DNA of 64,000 bases from Tieghemiomyces parasiticus (Eukaryota; Kickxellomycota; Dimargaritomycetes; Dimargaritales; Dimargaritaceae), in assembly GCA_027575765.1 (NCBI GenBank), contig JANBPT010000023.1, forward strand, positions 1 through 64,000, in the 5' to 3' direction. The notes below the pieces were generated by a model, which worked only from the letters and a program-made list of their open reading frames with translations, was not told where the DNA came from and made no database searches. The translations under genes were made by a program, and so were the position numbers. Positions 1 through 15,000 of the stretch are shown here, piece by piece (position 1 is the first letter of the stretch; each line of letters opens with the position of its first letter).

Positions 1-3000
1 CTTTACAATGAACCGGTGATTGGACGCAGGGTCAGCCGTCCCACGTCGCCACCGTACCCATCTGTCACTCCACTCTGGGGATCATGGCTGGCCTTGGTAC
101 GGCGTAGCTCAGCCAGGGGAGACGGGCGCTGTACTGTCCGCGATAGAGGACTACATTCCCGTATAGTTCACCCAAGTTACAAAATCAGCCCATACCAAGC
201 GCTGGGCGGCATAGTGGATTTCGAAGGTATGGGTGGTGACATAATATATGGAAAGACGTTACCTGTGAAAAACAACCCCCGTCGGCGGGACCATGCATCG
301 GCAGCTTGCCTTCCCCGTCCCTCGTCAAACCTGTAAACGCCTTGAGTTGGGAGAAACCTCCCGCGAAGCCCACTACATAAAAAGGCTATGCTGTGGTCCT
401 GGCCTTACTAATTTGGGACTAACAAACACCCCACGGCAGGTGGTCAGAATTAGACCATATGAGGTGGTGGAGTCTGAGGGTGAACAGCTGGCAGCCAGTT
501 GTGCGCAGGAAAATTTGAAGGGTGGCGTGTATCGCGGTCCCAGCGAAAAAAAATAATTATCACACCTACCTGGCACAAATGACCCGAAACGAGTGATGGG
601 TGGAATGCCACGCTTAAGAAGGATTCCCAAGTAAAAGGCGATGAAGTATACTCCGAAGTAGTGCCCATACATACTCCCCGCCGGTCATTTGCCTCTACTT
701 ACTGACTTTGCACTCAAATGAGTAGAGTGCGGCCAACCCTACTGCGTTAGGCAGTCGGATACTCAAATGGCGATCCATCCGTGTTCGACCCGTTACCGTT
801 ACCAGTAATCTCTCCGGCGGTTTATGGGTGAGACACGGTAGCGGTAATTCGCTGCTATGCCCCCCCATTTCCTTTCTTTACGGTCATCCGTAAGAATGAC
901 CTTCAAAGGTTCCCACTCGCTCGACCTCGGCAGCAGGTCTCCTTAGCGGTGGTACGATGGCATGGGTTTATTAACCTGGTGTTAGAAGGTGAGAAGTAAA
1001 CATACATCATCAATGAGAACTGTGGGCTGGCCAGGGTGGGAACCATAGGGTTGAAGGAGAGAACAGGGCAACCGCTGGATTAGCTTCCAGCTAGTACTAC
1101 TGCCTACAATGTAACAGGGGAAGGAGGTTACTTCGCCCAAACAGGATAAGACGGGTTTGTTCTGTATCACGCGTGTTGCGGCTTCGGTGGTGAGCCGCGG
1201 CCCGAATACATGTAAGCCCCCTTTAGGGCGGGAGAGCCATGTGATTCTAGCATCCTTGATTGTGCCGGACAGGAACTCTCTGTTAACTGTTTGGGCTCTC
1301 AGACGGGTTACTCCCGAAGCACCATGCGCCATTTGGCAATTTTGACCCGACACGAATGCCCCTTTGCAGTTCATTGACTTGACATCCTTAAGTGGAACCG
1401 TCTTCCTAAACCCTTGGCTACACCTCCGAGAGTTAGCCAGGCACCACACGAACGGCTAGCGGTTGGCTGGGTGCCCTGACGAAATATTTTTGCATCACCA
1501 TGTCCCGTGCCTAGTTGTGGTTTCCGGGCTATCTTTTTCACACCAGTGGCGATGGTCTCTTTAGCAGTATTTGCTCACTGTACTGGTAAAAAAAACTGCA
1601 CTGCTTTCCGCCAGGCCGACACCACTTTTGTCCGGGCGGCCAGTCTTGCACACACCATTGGTCTAAAATTGAAGCAATGTCATCATCCTGGTTGTCCTAT
1701 TTACTAGCTTAGTAACCCCGACGACTGTCGGCCTATAAGCTAGTTCAGGGATTGGGCTGTCCGTAGAGAAATAATGTCGGCCATGAAGGGGTTCCGGCCC
1801 TTCTGAGCAGTGACCAGCCATATCAAAGGGCTGATCTGCTAGCGTGGGAGCTTGTAAGCCCGGTGCTCCGCCCACGCTGAATCGAGCCACGGTGTTTGGG
1901 CACATGGGGAACGGGGACGTAGCTCTCCGTATCTGACCAATACTCACGTCACCCAGGTCCTTGAGTGATGTTAAATATGCTCCCTACTACCACCATCACT
2001 ACCTAGGGTCCATACGGCACAAGCAGGATAGCTGGGGGTAGCCAGGCTCAGTTCGTTGCCACGCTAGTTTTACTTGCTGCGGGTTCCGAGTTGCTGCCGG
2101 GGCCCCCTTTTTTTTTCTAGGCCCTTAAACCGTGGCCAATCACTAGAGCCCCGGTCAATCGAATCATGAGGGTTAGGGGTCGAGAAACGATGATAAAGAG
2201 GGTTATCGAGGCTTCACAGGGGAGCGGATTGTGAATTGGGGGAGGGTTTTTGGAAGGGAGGTTGAGAGGGGAGAGGGATGGAGATTGCTCCGCCGATTCC
2301 AACGCCCTATCTCCCCAATCTTCCCTGTTTGCTAAGGGACGGCCAGGGGAGGGTTGAAGCGAGGAAGTACATATTCACCGCTACTACTGGGGTATGGGTT
2401 ACTTTACCCAACTCCTACATGATACGACCGATTTGGCAGACTGAACGAAAGGCCACCGGGTGACGGGGCTAATTGAGACCGGCTTGTTGCTGCCTTCTGC
2501 ACTACTGCATTTACAAGCTGTAAGCTGTGAATATATCTTGACATCATGCTCGGTTCGTTTACACATACGTGCGACGTTGAAATGGGTGAATATGCAGCCA
2601 CGGACAATAAATTTCCCCCCTTAGTCCGAGCTTACTCGCCACCAGTGTATCATATTGCTCCTTCCGGGAAGCAGGAGTTGTCGGCCGTCTACATTATTCG
2701 TAGGTCCGCCATTCGCATATCAAGCCCTACCTTATTGGTCTCCGTGGCTAAGGACACCTAGGGATGCTGGCGGCTCTCGCCTCGACGCATCGGCAGGCTG
2801 GGTCCTGCGGAAGCACCCGCCGCCAATCCTCCAAATGGGCAATGGTCCGGGGAGTTACCCATAAAAGGTCCGATCGGTGAAGTGAGACCACGCCCGCGTC
2901 ATAGTTTGACGTCAGGATCCACGGATCGATTCAAGGCCACACGGTATTTGGAAGGATAGGGGGAATGCAGGTCAAGTTATTCTTCCTGTGGATACCTGAT

Positions 3001-6000
3001 CCATTCTTGCATGTAAAATCGTCCTGCACATCATGTTCGTAGCCCTTTTTGCATTAATATTCTGTATCAGAAGGTTTCTAGTTGCACTTCACGTCCACTA
3101 TCAAGTTTGGTGAATAATACCTTGGAATCATTGCGTGGGCCTTAACGACTCACCGGCGAATCTTCAGTTCAGGAGGTAGTCCTTCTTGTGATGGCCTCTC
3201 TCTAGCGCCACCCCGCTGTTCACAGGCCAACCTTCCGGATCACATCTCACCTCCTTGTGGCTGCTTCCCTTCTACTGCCGGCGCCTTTCTACAATTTGCC
3301 GTGGTTCCCAATCTACATGGCGCATTATCCTATGCATAATCAGTGCACGTCATCCCTAAATAATTGAGTGGCCAGCAATACGACTCGGGCCCTAAATTTC
3401 TACAGACGTCAAAGTCAGGTATTGAGAAAGGGATGGTTTCGTGATGCTCAGGGAGTAGCGGAGGATAGCACACAACAAATGGATCGATAGCCATCGCTAC
3501 GGGACACCCCGAACTATAGATCCGAAACTCGGATGTTGAACCCGGTGCGGCACCCAACTGGGGCTGGTTTTGAGCGTAAGGCTCAACGCCTCATTAGAAG
3601 CACCAGATAACCTCCCCACATGGCACCAGCAGGCAGGGGGGCGACGAGGAAGTTGGGCCGCGGAGCGGAGGCATCCCCTGTGACGTTTCTATGTGGTATG
3701 TGTGGTATGTAAACAAGAGTTCGGCGGCCCGTCGGATTGGTACGCGGCTACGCCCTATGGCGTCGATCGCATCTGGCTACGATGGATTGGCCCCAACGGT
3801 CTACTAGCCATCGTCCCTGGATTACCATCGCTGGCCCTTGATTACCCGCCAGGATACCAGAAGCCAGGAATGGTTGAACCCATCGACAATGGCCCAAATA
3901 TTCACTTCTGGTGACCTTCTCTAGTCTTACACTGAGCCGTACGGTGCTTGGATCCAGAGAGGAAGGTGGTTTACATTGCTATCGGCGATTTAGACTTTGA
4001 AATCAAAGTTGTTTGAGCCAGTCGGCTTCGGCGGTCGCCTACGTCCGGACAAAAAAGGACGGTGAGCCTAACCGTTCTAGTCACCCGAGGGCCGTTCACC
4101 CGTATTTGTCGCGTACGCCAGGCGCGATCCGTCGAGCAGCGGGAAGCCAATGACATCAATGCTGCTCAGGGGGGAGGAGGGCGGACTCCAAACTGATTAT
4201 AGAGGTCGGAGATTTTAACACTGATAAAGCGACCGCGACAGGCTTTCATAGAAGGGGGTCATGAGGGCGTTTATTCCAGGCATTGTTGCCACAGCCGTTC
4301 ACACTCTTCATTCTCATTAACACATAGGGATACCCAAGTCGGCCCTGCGAGTTGACGACATTGAGGTCAGGTTTGAGGCATGTCAATACAACGAGTGATA
4401 GGGAAAAGAGACGGCGGAGTTGGGATCCCCAATTCATTTGCCGAGAGGATACGGATATGCCTAATGATACCTTATCCGGCCAGGGTTACTTGCAATGGCT
4501 CGGGAAGGTGAGCCGACTGGCCCTTCAACTAGGGGCCGGCTTTCCCTTACTATTTCCTTATATCTATACAGATTTATATTGGTTTACCAGTTCCGCAGCC
4601 TACCCCTTCCTCTCTACGAACGTAACCCCGGTATACCTTCCAACCTCTCCAATTTAGGCCGCGCCTCCCCCCTACTAGGGTGCCGGTGTTTTAAGAGTGG
4701 TTTGTACAAGTGTAGTCGCTCACCGTAGATGGCCTTGATACCAACGCGAAGTTTTTACAACCCACAATTCCTCCTCTCTACGAAAATCGCGGCCACCGAC
4801 ACCTCTTTGTTGGGACTGCAGTATAGAACAAAATGGCAGATGACGCCGTGCGTGTGTATGACTACTTCATCGTCCATGATGCGGACCCTCCCGCTAAAGC
4901 AGGCACAACTGACTTTCAACTTGACTCAGTGCATTGTCTCTCTCACCCTGCCCTACACTTACATAGCAGGGGGAGGATCGATGCTGAGGTCGAGTCCTCC
5001 ATGAATTCCACCAGGAATTGTAGTAAGTTTAGTTAAACTGCGGCCAAAAAGAAATACAGTTAGTTTTGTTATTATCCTCCGGACTAGGGACGACGGTGGG
5101 CCAGTAGCGCTGCGCATTTTACCAGCTCCAGGCAGGCAGGCCCTGGTCAGGAGTCGGTGAGTTTTTAAGTTATCGGGCGCCTGCCCCGCTCGGCCTGGCA
5201 GATCCCTACGAATTAACAATTGATAGTGAAGTGTAGAACATAAGGATCATCCTCCACTCTTTTCAATGAGGCTACATTCGTCCAATATCTTAAGAACTCA
5301 TGTTCAACTACATTAACCTCGTTGGCTATTGTATGAAGACCACAGCGCAAGGCTAAGGAATGACAGCGTAATTGATTGGCATAAGGCGACCGATGGGAGA
5401 GCCAACTACCGCCCTAAGTCGCTAGGCAACTTGGGGCTAACATGGTCAGTACGTTCATCACTTACCAAATTTAATGCAGCATACCCACGGACTGATATAG
5501 AATCGCCGGTACGGATTGTTTTGAATGCCCAGTAGCATTATCACTGTGGCCTCTTCCAGTCCATCGTGGTTTTCTAATTCCCGGCCTATCGCCAATCATG
5601 ACGGTGAAAAAGTCTCAGGCTTAGGGGATGGCTTTATGATACCCCATTAGAATTTCCCCGGTCGTTAATCTTTCCATTATCCCGGGAGTTATATAGCTAT
5701 AGCTGAACTAAGGAGACCAGTAGGGTGGGTATAGCTTGTGCCGTGGTGTTTGACAAGATGTGCAGCCAGTGAGGACGTCCGAGCTAGGGTAGAGGCTGAG
5801 GCTGGTGCTCGGGCTTATTGAGCTACGTTGTTAACCGAGCCGATTAGTCTGACAAGGGTTATACAACACGCTCCTCTCGTCATTGTGATTAAGCATAGCC
5901 TGGACTCTACCCGGTCTCCGAATTCCCTGTAAGTGCAAAGTAAAAGCTAGGGGCTCTAGCCCATGCCCTCGGACGGGGGGAAATGAAGGTCAAGTGATTG

Positions 6001-9000
6001 GCCTGAAAACAGTTGGTCGGCTCAGCATCACTAGCTTACTCCCGTCCTCTGCCCGAATCAGGCCTTGGAGACTGGACGCTGTCTAACGGCCCTTGTCGAT
6101 GCTCATACCGATTACGAACGTGATAATATGCGACCTGAAACGAGCCGGTACGGGAAAAGGAAGGCCCGTATACGGTGGGGTAGGCAAATGGTTAACCATG
6201 ATCGCCGTACAGGCAACCCTCCCTTTATTCCATCAACGGCCTAACTAGGCACCCTATAACTGTCTATCCTCAATAACCCAGTATCCAAATACTCACTCCG
6301 GGAGACTACACTTTATTTTCTCGAGCCCTTTTAGACGGAAGCCAGTTGAAAGCCTAGGAAACCATACTCAGATTCCTACGGTTGGTGCACATACCGAATG
6401 TATATGTTTCGGGAGGGTCGAAGGCTTGAGTGGAGGGACTGGTCGACGAGGGTTGGCATGGATGGCATTTGAGCCCAACAGGTTACACTTAATTGTCACG
6501 AAGGGACGGGCGGTAATTGCCCAGGAGGGTCAGGCGCGGGAGCCGAAGGGAGTCAGCCAACGCGGGGTAGGGACGAGGGAGGGGGGCGTGGTGTTGTAAG
6601 GGAGAAGAAGTTAGCCCGCTCAACCCAACTAGGGTGACCAAGTCAGGATTGAGGGCCCTCATCAACGAGTAGGGACCCCGGATATCATCAAGGCCTAAAT
6701 TAGGGTTGCAGGCCCTGGGGGGTGATAAAAGGTTTGGGGTCTATGTTTCCGCATTGTCGCCACCTTTGATTTGAAAGTCGAGATGGTAGAGCTGAGTCGA
6801 GGAGGGATTGGGTATAAGAGGGGAGAGGGTGGATGATGCCGAGGTTTCCGGGGTCCCTGCGGCGAGTAGGCAAGAATATTACACCCCCCTTTCCCATTCC
6901 CGCACTGGCATTCTCACCCTCGAAATAACACCACACTCTCGTTTCAACAGGCAATGATGAAGAAGTCGAAGAAGGTGGGGTTTCCGAAGGCCGTGAATGC
7001 CGTTGTTGCATCGTCAGTATCCCTCTAGTACATCAAGGATGCAGATGGTAGGATATCCTCGGGCAGGGGTTGACGGATCGGCTGCAGACGCCATGACTGG
7101 TTGGAAATATAGAGGGTGTGGAAACAGGAAGCACATGCACCCTACAATGGGAAGGCAGGCTGCTCGTCCGGCAGCCCGGAGGAACGTGGTGTGGAGTAGC
7201 CTGAGCGTATGGCACCACTCGCGATACTGTCTCGCATTCAGACTCGGCATGATTGGTGTGGTAATAGAAGGGGGGCAGCAACGTAGGGGTTAGTTAAGTC
7301 ACTGGCTCCTGCCCAAGGTAGGATTGTAGTGGTCAACTCGAAAATATCCGGCACGACCTCTAAATGAAGACGAGGAAACGCTCAAGTCTGATCTCCTTAA
7401 AGCCGGGTTCGGTGACTAAATCTTACTACCCCCCCCGGACCCGGAGTCCGCTAAATCATGCCCCCATTAGTCGTCATTCGGAATTGACAGTAGGGGCAAT
7501 CCGCAACTCGATAACCAGAGCCAGACTTTCGTAAAGAGTCCTCAAATTTAAAAATAATTGTCGGTCAAGTGTACCGACCGCTGAGCCATTGGAAGAGCCT
7601 AGCCTAGGAGAGGCTTCGCTAAAAGGCCGTCGGCTGATCGAGTACAATTGCTGCGGTACTGTGAACTTCACGCGGTAGTGGGCGAAAACCCGAGTTTTAC
7701 AAGTGAGAAATTACTGGCGAGGTAGTCGATTTGCTTACGCGCGGCCCAATCCCTAGGGTTGACACCGAGTTGAGGCGTCCACTTTCCACCTTTGCTTGAT
7801 GAGAACCAGCTACATAATAGGCCAAAAGAGCAGTAAACCCATTTTCGAAATACCCGTTAGTCTGCCCCTGCCATCGTGCCCATCGTTGGGGGCCAGATGG
7901 GTATCTGACCGCCTGGTCTCCATCGGTAGACTGGGATCGAGGCTTTAGTGTGTATCGCAGCCCCATCGTAAAGATCGGAGAACGGATTCGAGCGATCCAA
8001 ATCGGGCCGAGAAACGGCCATCGTCCATCGAAATTTTTACGATACAACAACATAAGGCGAACGGTGGCCAAAAAGAATAGCTAATGGATAGTGTTGATTA
8101 AGCCGGTACTACAGCTCATCCTTACGCATTGCTACGGCCAGACTTATGCACGGTTATTCCCAGCATCCAAGGTAAACATTGGGAAAGGCGGGCTACAGTG
8201 CCTTCAGTGTCGCAGCCACGGCTTCGCGTAGTGCGGGGCCATATCCAATCACCCCCTTGCTGCTCATCAGGGCAGCTCCAAATGGTAGTGCTGTGGTAGT
8301 CCTTGCCAGCCCTCTGCTCACACTACTTGGTATCTGCAATACTGGTTAATGGTATACGGTAGTTTTAAGTAAGCTATACGTAACTGTACCTCAAGCATCC
8401 GCCATACCTCTCACCTATTGCGTTATGGCGTGACTGGGCCCACAGCGGTGTGAACCTGGGGGGGGAGGGAGTGAGCAGTAGGACCACACGTTGAAACACG
8501 TGTAGCGCCGCCAGACTAGGCCGCAGTCAATCATCTAGCTCTCCGTCGCCAAACGAAGGATAAACTGTAGGTAGGGATGAACGAGACGATGGCGGCTCCA
8601 TCTGGTATTCGCTGTCACAACGCAAGAGGCGATACAAGCCACTGATAATCCTACGATGTTCATCGCCAGCGAACCCTGACTTACGAAACACGCACCCAGA
8701 CAATAAGATAGAGTACAGGGATTGGCAACAACATACTACCGTGGGCTTTGGAACGATCATTGCGGGTCTCCAACGTGTACCACCTCCGTTTTCCGACCCG
8801 TCTCAGAATCCGTCTGATTTGTTGTACCTACCAGGGTAAAGAGTATCGGGGCCATACCCCATGCGCCACCGCCAGTTAGATCGCGAACGCGGGGGGTACC
8901 CGGGTGCTCGACCTGGTTTCGCCTTGGACACCTGTGTGGCGTTTTGAGCTTTCGTGTACCATCGTTTTCCCTTTTGTCGATTAAAGAGGGTACAATACCA

Positions 9001-12000
9001 AGCAAATAAGTTCAGGATAGGGCCTCAATCAAGGCTATAGATTGGTCACATTTCACCCTATCCGCACTATTAATGCCACATTAAGATATCAGCCAATGTC
9101 ATGGTTGGCATAGATGATAGTATGGATCGTTATTCGTTTCAAAAATGTTTCCGCCTTAGCGTTGTCAGTGCCATGACGGCGGTTCTTTTTTCGCGCTGGT
9201 TGTAATTGTAAATGGTATAGGAGAAGGTTGTATTGCAAGCCCTGACTCCCCAATGATTCAAGTTCACTATCTGGTGAGCGTCTGAACCACAGACCCATCA
9301 GACCCCGTCTCGTCGAGATTTCCCGTAACAGAGCAAGTAGGTGAAGTCAAGAATTAAGAAGGAGTGGTCAGCCTGAGTTTAGTATACCACCCTATTTTAG
9401 CGCCTTGGATTATGATAAATGAACTACTATAATGCTTACAGCGTCGATCAAACTTGAGTGGTTCCCTCGCAAACTTTTACAGCACGTAATGCTGTGGTGT
9501 GGGATTGACAGATAATTACCGGATAGTACCAATGAAGCTACTCTCGATTTAAGTCCCTCGGCCGGCAGTGAATCATTTGAAAAGAATCCTCAGTCCGACT
9601 CCCTGGTAAATAAAGAGATAGAGACGATGTGCACCATCTAAACCCAGCAAACCCCGCTCGTCGTGAAGTTGATTGGCCGATCCATCAAGAGACGAAATTT
9701 CAATTCATTTCGTTCTAGTTGTCTGTTACGCTACGTATCTGCTAATTGCGTGGGCAATCCAAAGACCTATCTATGCCAATTATGGCCATGTATGGCGTTG
9801 GTGCGGTTGCTGGCCTACAGAGTTATGTTTCAATCGATCTATATACGCCCAGGCCCCCATCCCACCAGATGAATCGCTACTCAGTAAGATGCCTTAGTCT
9901 TAACAACAAACAGCCGTTAATCACACCATAATCACGATTTGGTTCACTATCCGCTACCTTGACCCGAAAATAGCAAACAGCCCTCTCGCCAGTGGCCAGT
10001 CTGATCTATCCCATAGCTTAACTTAATGCCTATAGCTCTGTACAATATTACAAGAGTGGGCTGTGCGGGCGGTTTCATAAGTGAAGGTTGGTTCTGCAAA
10101 CTGTTTTTGTTTACCGATCTCCTGGGCGCACACGGCTTTACCTGAGGGCCAATAGGCATCACTTTAATACCATACCCAACTAGCTTCGTGGGTGAATTGA
10201 CATGGGGAACAATATATGGTGCACGGTTCAAATTAGCTGCCGCCTGTCTGCAACATTGCAAGTACACGCCTGAGAAACATTGTCCGATAAATCCAGCATG
10301 ATTAGCTCATCGCCTACAATAAATGCTAGGCTGTGCCCCCCATCGCCAGTAGACCGAGTGTCCCATGTCAACGTACACGCAGACCGAGATTCAGCTCTTC
10401 ACACCACGTATGGCGCTGACTAGGCCTCGATTTCCGCATCTGGGTATAGGGCCAGAATACCAACACCCCTATCCATTTGCTAGCTCACATTATTTAGACC
10501 GGAGCCTGCTAGATAGATACAATGTCACACTCCGCCAGGTGGACAGACATACTATCGTCGTCGCGATTGCTGGCGCTAGGCTGAAGATTGGATTTTGAAA
10601 CCTTCGTAGTATAACGAGGTACATCAGTGAAGTCTCGCTATAGTAGGAAATCTGAGCTATCAAGAGTCGTTACCCACGAAGGCTAACTGGTTTGGGGCTG
10701 TGGAGTGGTTACCAGTAGGATAGCATCCGTTAAAATGTAATATCAAACGTAGAAAGTCAAGCCAGTTGTACATTACGGGGTGGTTGCCGAGGGTGCGGGA
10801 GCTGGTACTCAACCAAGTCCACCCCGACCCGTTTGCCAAAGGGCAGCGGGGTGTCTAAGAAGAGGGCGGAGGGAAACAGCACCCAGGGACGGCTAAAATA
10901 TTAGGGAAGGGCCTACTGATCGAACGCAAGGGGAGGGTACTCGAATTGTCGGGTTAAGTACTGACCGAAAAAGGGACTGCGCCCCTCGGGGTCCTCGTTC
11001 CCTATATCGACCCCAGAACGAAAATAAGACGCGTCGAAGAAGTTCATCAGGGAGGGTTCCAGCACGGAGGAAGGGAAGGGTAGCTGGATGTAAAAAAAAC
11101 AACAGCCAGTATGCGGAAGCCAGCGCTAGCAGAATTACCAGTTTCTATTGAAAGACTCAGGGATTCGAGTGGGAAACGGAGGAAGGGCGGAGAGTGGAGA
11201 GGGTGAAATACGCCACCCAAAGTGAGGTTGCCTCTCTAGCAGCCCTTAGCCGGTGATGGTGAGGTCTGCAGGTCGGCGCGGTCCGTTCTAGCCGTCCGTC
11301 ACACGACCTTCGCCCTTCGGGCCCCCCTTGTTTAATGAGATAAGCTAACGTTCCTTTTGCTGGCCCCTCGCATTCACCAAACCGCTTCGCATAGGGGCGG
11401 CTCCCTTTCCTGGCCAGTTCATTAACGCAAGAGTTGCATGACCTGCCTCTCACCTTCCGAGCCCTGCCCTGCCTCGCTGTCTGGCTTGGCCTAGAATGGC
11501 AACGGTGGAGGTGGACTCATGTCGGGATATGCAGCGTGGAAGAGACGCGTCTTCGCACGGCGTGCTAATCTGAAGGGTCTGAGGGGAGGGTATGGGACTA
11601 ACTTTTCAAATCACTGTCGAGTGAAAGACGTGGTAATGATGCCAGAAGAATCTGGCTATTATGTTGGTCACTCCCTGGCCCAAACCGGTATTGAAACCTG
11701 GTTTAACCTGGGGAAGGGGGGGGTTAAGCTGGTAATGAAGGGGGGGAGGTAATATGCATAGCCGGTCAAACGATGGAGATTATCATGGATAGGTCTGTCG
11801 GAATCGTCCTCTCTGCTGATTTCCTAACCCTTTAACGCCCAGGTAGCCCCACCAGCCCCTCTCGGCTACCACCAGCACCCCTGACCTAACGCTGCGCAAG
11901 ACTTCTGCCTGACATGGCGGGCAGAGTAATCTGCTGGTGAGGCGTTTGTTTCATAGCCCCCTGCCAGTCAAAGATTCTTCCTCCCCCCCCTTCTCAAAAT

Positions 12001-15000
12001 TGCTCTACACTGCTACTTTGGACCGTTGACCAATGTCACCATCAGGTGGTCGGCAGTGTCGTTAATTTTTAAGTGATTGAGTGCCCGTACCTGGCCCGCC
12101 CTCCTCCTCACCGCCACCCACTCGCACCTCCACCTGTGTGCAACCATGTGATCTGTACCTCCCTGCCCACCCCCTTCTTTAACCTTAGATTGTCGTCTTT
12201 CACAGGGTATATCGGTAAATTTCTTAACCGAGGAGGGCTATACCAGATCTTCCCTGCGTAGTACCTTTGAATCGGGAGGCCTTTCATCAAGTTGCCTCGA
12301 CCCTCACCAGAATCTCAGTAGTGAGGTATTGGAAGTGAAGGAAAGTTGGGCTGCGCTGGTGCGGGTTGGCATTAGGCCCAGTGCAGCTGGGGGAAAGAGA
12401 GAGAAGGGGAGGAAATGGGTAGGTCATCTCCTACCGCAATACACGCACCCTCTGTTAATGCCGGTCTTAACTTGGATGGGGATATACCCCGCCCATCTTT
12501 ATTGCCACCATATGGGTGGCCCCTCTTGCATCGGGTGCACCTGACTCCTGTTCCCATCTCCTGCCGAATTTCGTACCGGGCCATACCGTGCAGCCAGGCG
12601 CCGTTCTGATGTTCTGGTCACGTTCATGGTCCTGCAGCTTGCCCATTAGCTTTAGCGGGGCGAGTGGCGAAGGACAAGAGGAGGGGTGGCTTGCAGGCCG
12701 TTCTCTTTACGGAAAAATACAGGCAATGGCTCTGATTTATGTTAGAGCGGCAGGAGCCGAGACGCCCTACCAGGCTGGGTGCCAGTAGGGGCGCTCCTAC
12801 GTGGCAAAGTGGGGACTGTCTGCAGCAACGACCACTGTCCATGCTCTGAAGCCTGCCTCATTTAGCCCGCGCGTCGCCACCCTCTGCCGAAAATCTGATC
12901 ACACCTGAACTGCAGGCCGGATAGAGCTACCTGACCAGGCCCTGGCCTAGCCACTGGTGATTAATTACCTAGGAGGTACAAGTCAGATGCACCAAGGGGG
13001 GGAGATGTAGACTGCAGGGTCGGTCCGAGGGCCAGCCGCAGAATGGAATGTAGAGACAAGGAAAAGTGTCGAAAATGAGCGGGTGACGGTCCATGGGAAG
13101 GTGGGCAATGAAGGACGGAGTGCTCTGCTTCAATCGATTGGGTGATAAATTTGAGAGACATATGTGCGGGCTTCAAAACCAATTCCACGGACCGTTAGTG
13201 TGATATAGCGGCACAGAGAAGACCTGATCACGGGATGGAATAACTACAACTAGGCTACAGGCTCCAGATCAACTGAGCACGGGGAATGTCTAGAAGCATA
13301 ATCGAGGGGGGGGGGGTCGTTTGCGGTTCCCGTGATCGCCATGGTGCGTCCTTCTCCCGGCAGAACGTCAATCAATGACCTTGATACCCACCAGTCTGAC
13401 TCGGCCGAAGCTACTAAGGTATTCAAGGCCCCGGGGCGCTAAGGTTACCAGCCCAGAGAATGATTCTGACCCGCTGTGGTAAAGTACACTTAACGAATAG
13501 CGGAGGGAAGGTGACGAGTCCCTTTCCGCTTATCCGTTGCGCAGCGTATCAGTCGCTTGTTGCATTCTCTAGCCGCCTCGCCTTCGCTCCTAACCGTACG
13601 ATGCGGCGCCGACCTTCGCGTTACTCTAGACGGATAGTTCCTTCCGCCCCCCCTTAGAGCTAGTCAGTTGACCCACACACCCGACACCACTATTCAGTAC
13701 CAACCTACCCTCTACCCTATTGCATATCCTCTGCAGGCCATGCCCCTGTAGCCATTTCCGTTCGTTCGACCGCTTTGTTGTGTCACGCGGTCTTTCCATC
13801 TCCCTCCCCCTTTCTCGTTGACCTCTCACGCCCTAGTTTGGTAAGAAGTTGCCCGTTTAAACTAACTTTCCGGCCCGTTAATCAGTACCTAGTTAGGATG
13901 TATCTCTAGCGCTAAGCTCGGTACCTCATAGCTCCTGATTGATGAGGTTTGTATAAAGAAGTGGAGCACTATTGGTACCCAAATGGTCCGAGGATGTGGA
14001 AGGCGGGGACCAGATTAGGGGGAGGGGAACATGACTCAGAATCTACCAACAGACGGGGGCCCTTAACCGCCGCCTTCAGCCTCTCTCCCCAGATACCATT
14101 ACATCAATGGTCGTATTTGTATGACTGAGGTTTACTAACAGGTCCTTCTTTTATTTCGGGGGGAGGTGTATCATAAGCTGAGGAGTGTTCACGGCTGTGT
14201 ATCCCTTTGATCGAGTCCCCCCGGCTATTAGTCGCTTTATACCTTGATATTACCGACGCACATTCCGGGGCCGGAGTCACACGTCGGGCGTCGGTTGTTT
14301 GGTGCAAGGCTGCTCACTTGCATCAGGTTTGATCCCACTCTTCTACCATCCCTGGAATTTGCCAGACAAATACAGAGTTTAGTTGTTGACAAAACGTAAA
14401 AGGTCAAATTACGTCTTTTTCAGTTGGTGAAACTTGTATAACGGTTTGCGGTGCTCCAAGTTGACTGGCAACGTAGATAAAGGTATGAATCAGCTGCTCA
14501 GCCGCGTCTAACGTGGCGTGGGTATCCTGGGAGCCTAGCCAGTCCAGTCTACATGATGGACTACGTTTTTCCAAGTAGTCGGTTTTCGCCTCCTTAAATG
14601 TCCAACTCAGAATACTCAGGCTGCCGCTGTAGAGTAATCCTAAAACGCAGCTTAGAACGGCTTGTTGCACATGTAGCACTCACGCTGCTTATCCAATGGG
14701 GGGGGCACCACAGTAATTATGGACCCCAATTTACCAAAAATCGAGCTATTTAATATTCAAGCTATTAGCCTATGGCGAATGAGGCCGCAATAGAGCTAAT
14801 GACTTCCAAGCGTACTAATGTTTGATGGCAGTTGACAATTCCCCACGGCATCCAGGCGTGGCCAAGAAGGTCGAGATTGACCGTATAGGGCAAGGCGAGC
14901 AGTAGGTAATGTGCCGTTCACAACTACTCCTGTGGTAGATCTCTCTACTCGCAAGAATGGATTTGGGGAGATATCGCATGGCAGCCATTTGGCGATGCTG

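Noticed and set aside
99..175. tRNA-like A box (GTAGCTCAGCCAGG)
   Set aside because: No B box with GGTTCRA at the right distance and no acceptor stem could be paired.
982..1449. 155-codon minus-strand frame in the gene-free stretch
   Set aside because: Length is within chance expectation for 17 kb, there is no motif, and codon bias is absent.
2168..2182. Telomere-like GAGGGTTAGGGG
   Set aside because: A single copy, not a repeat array.
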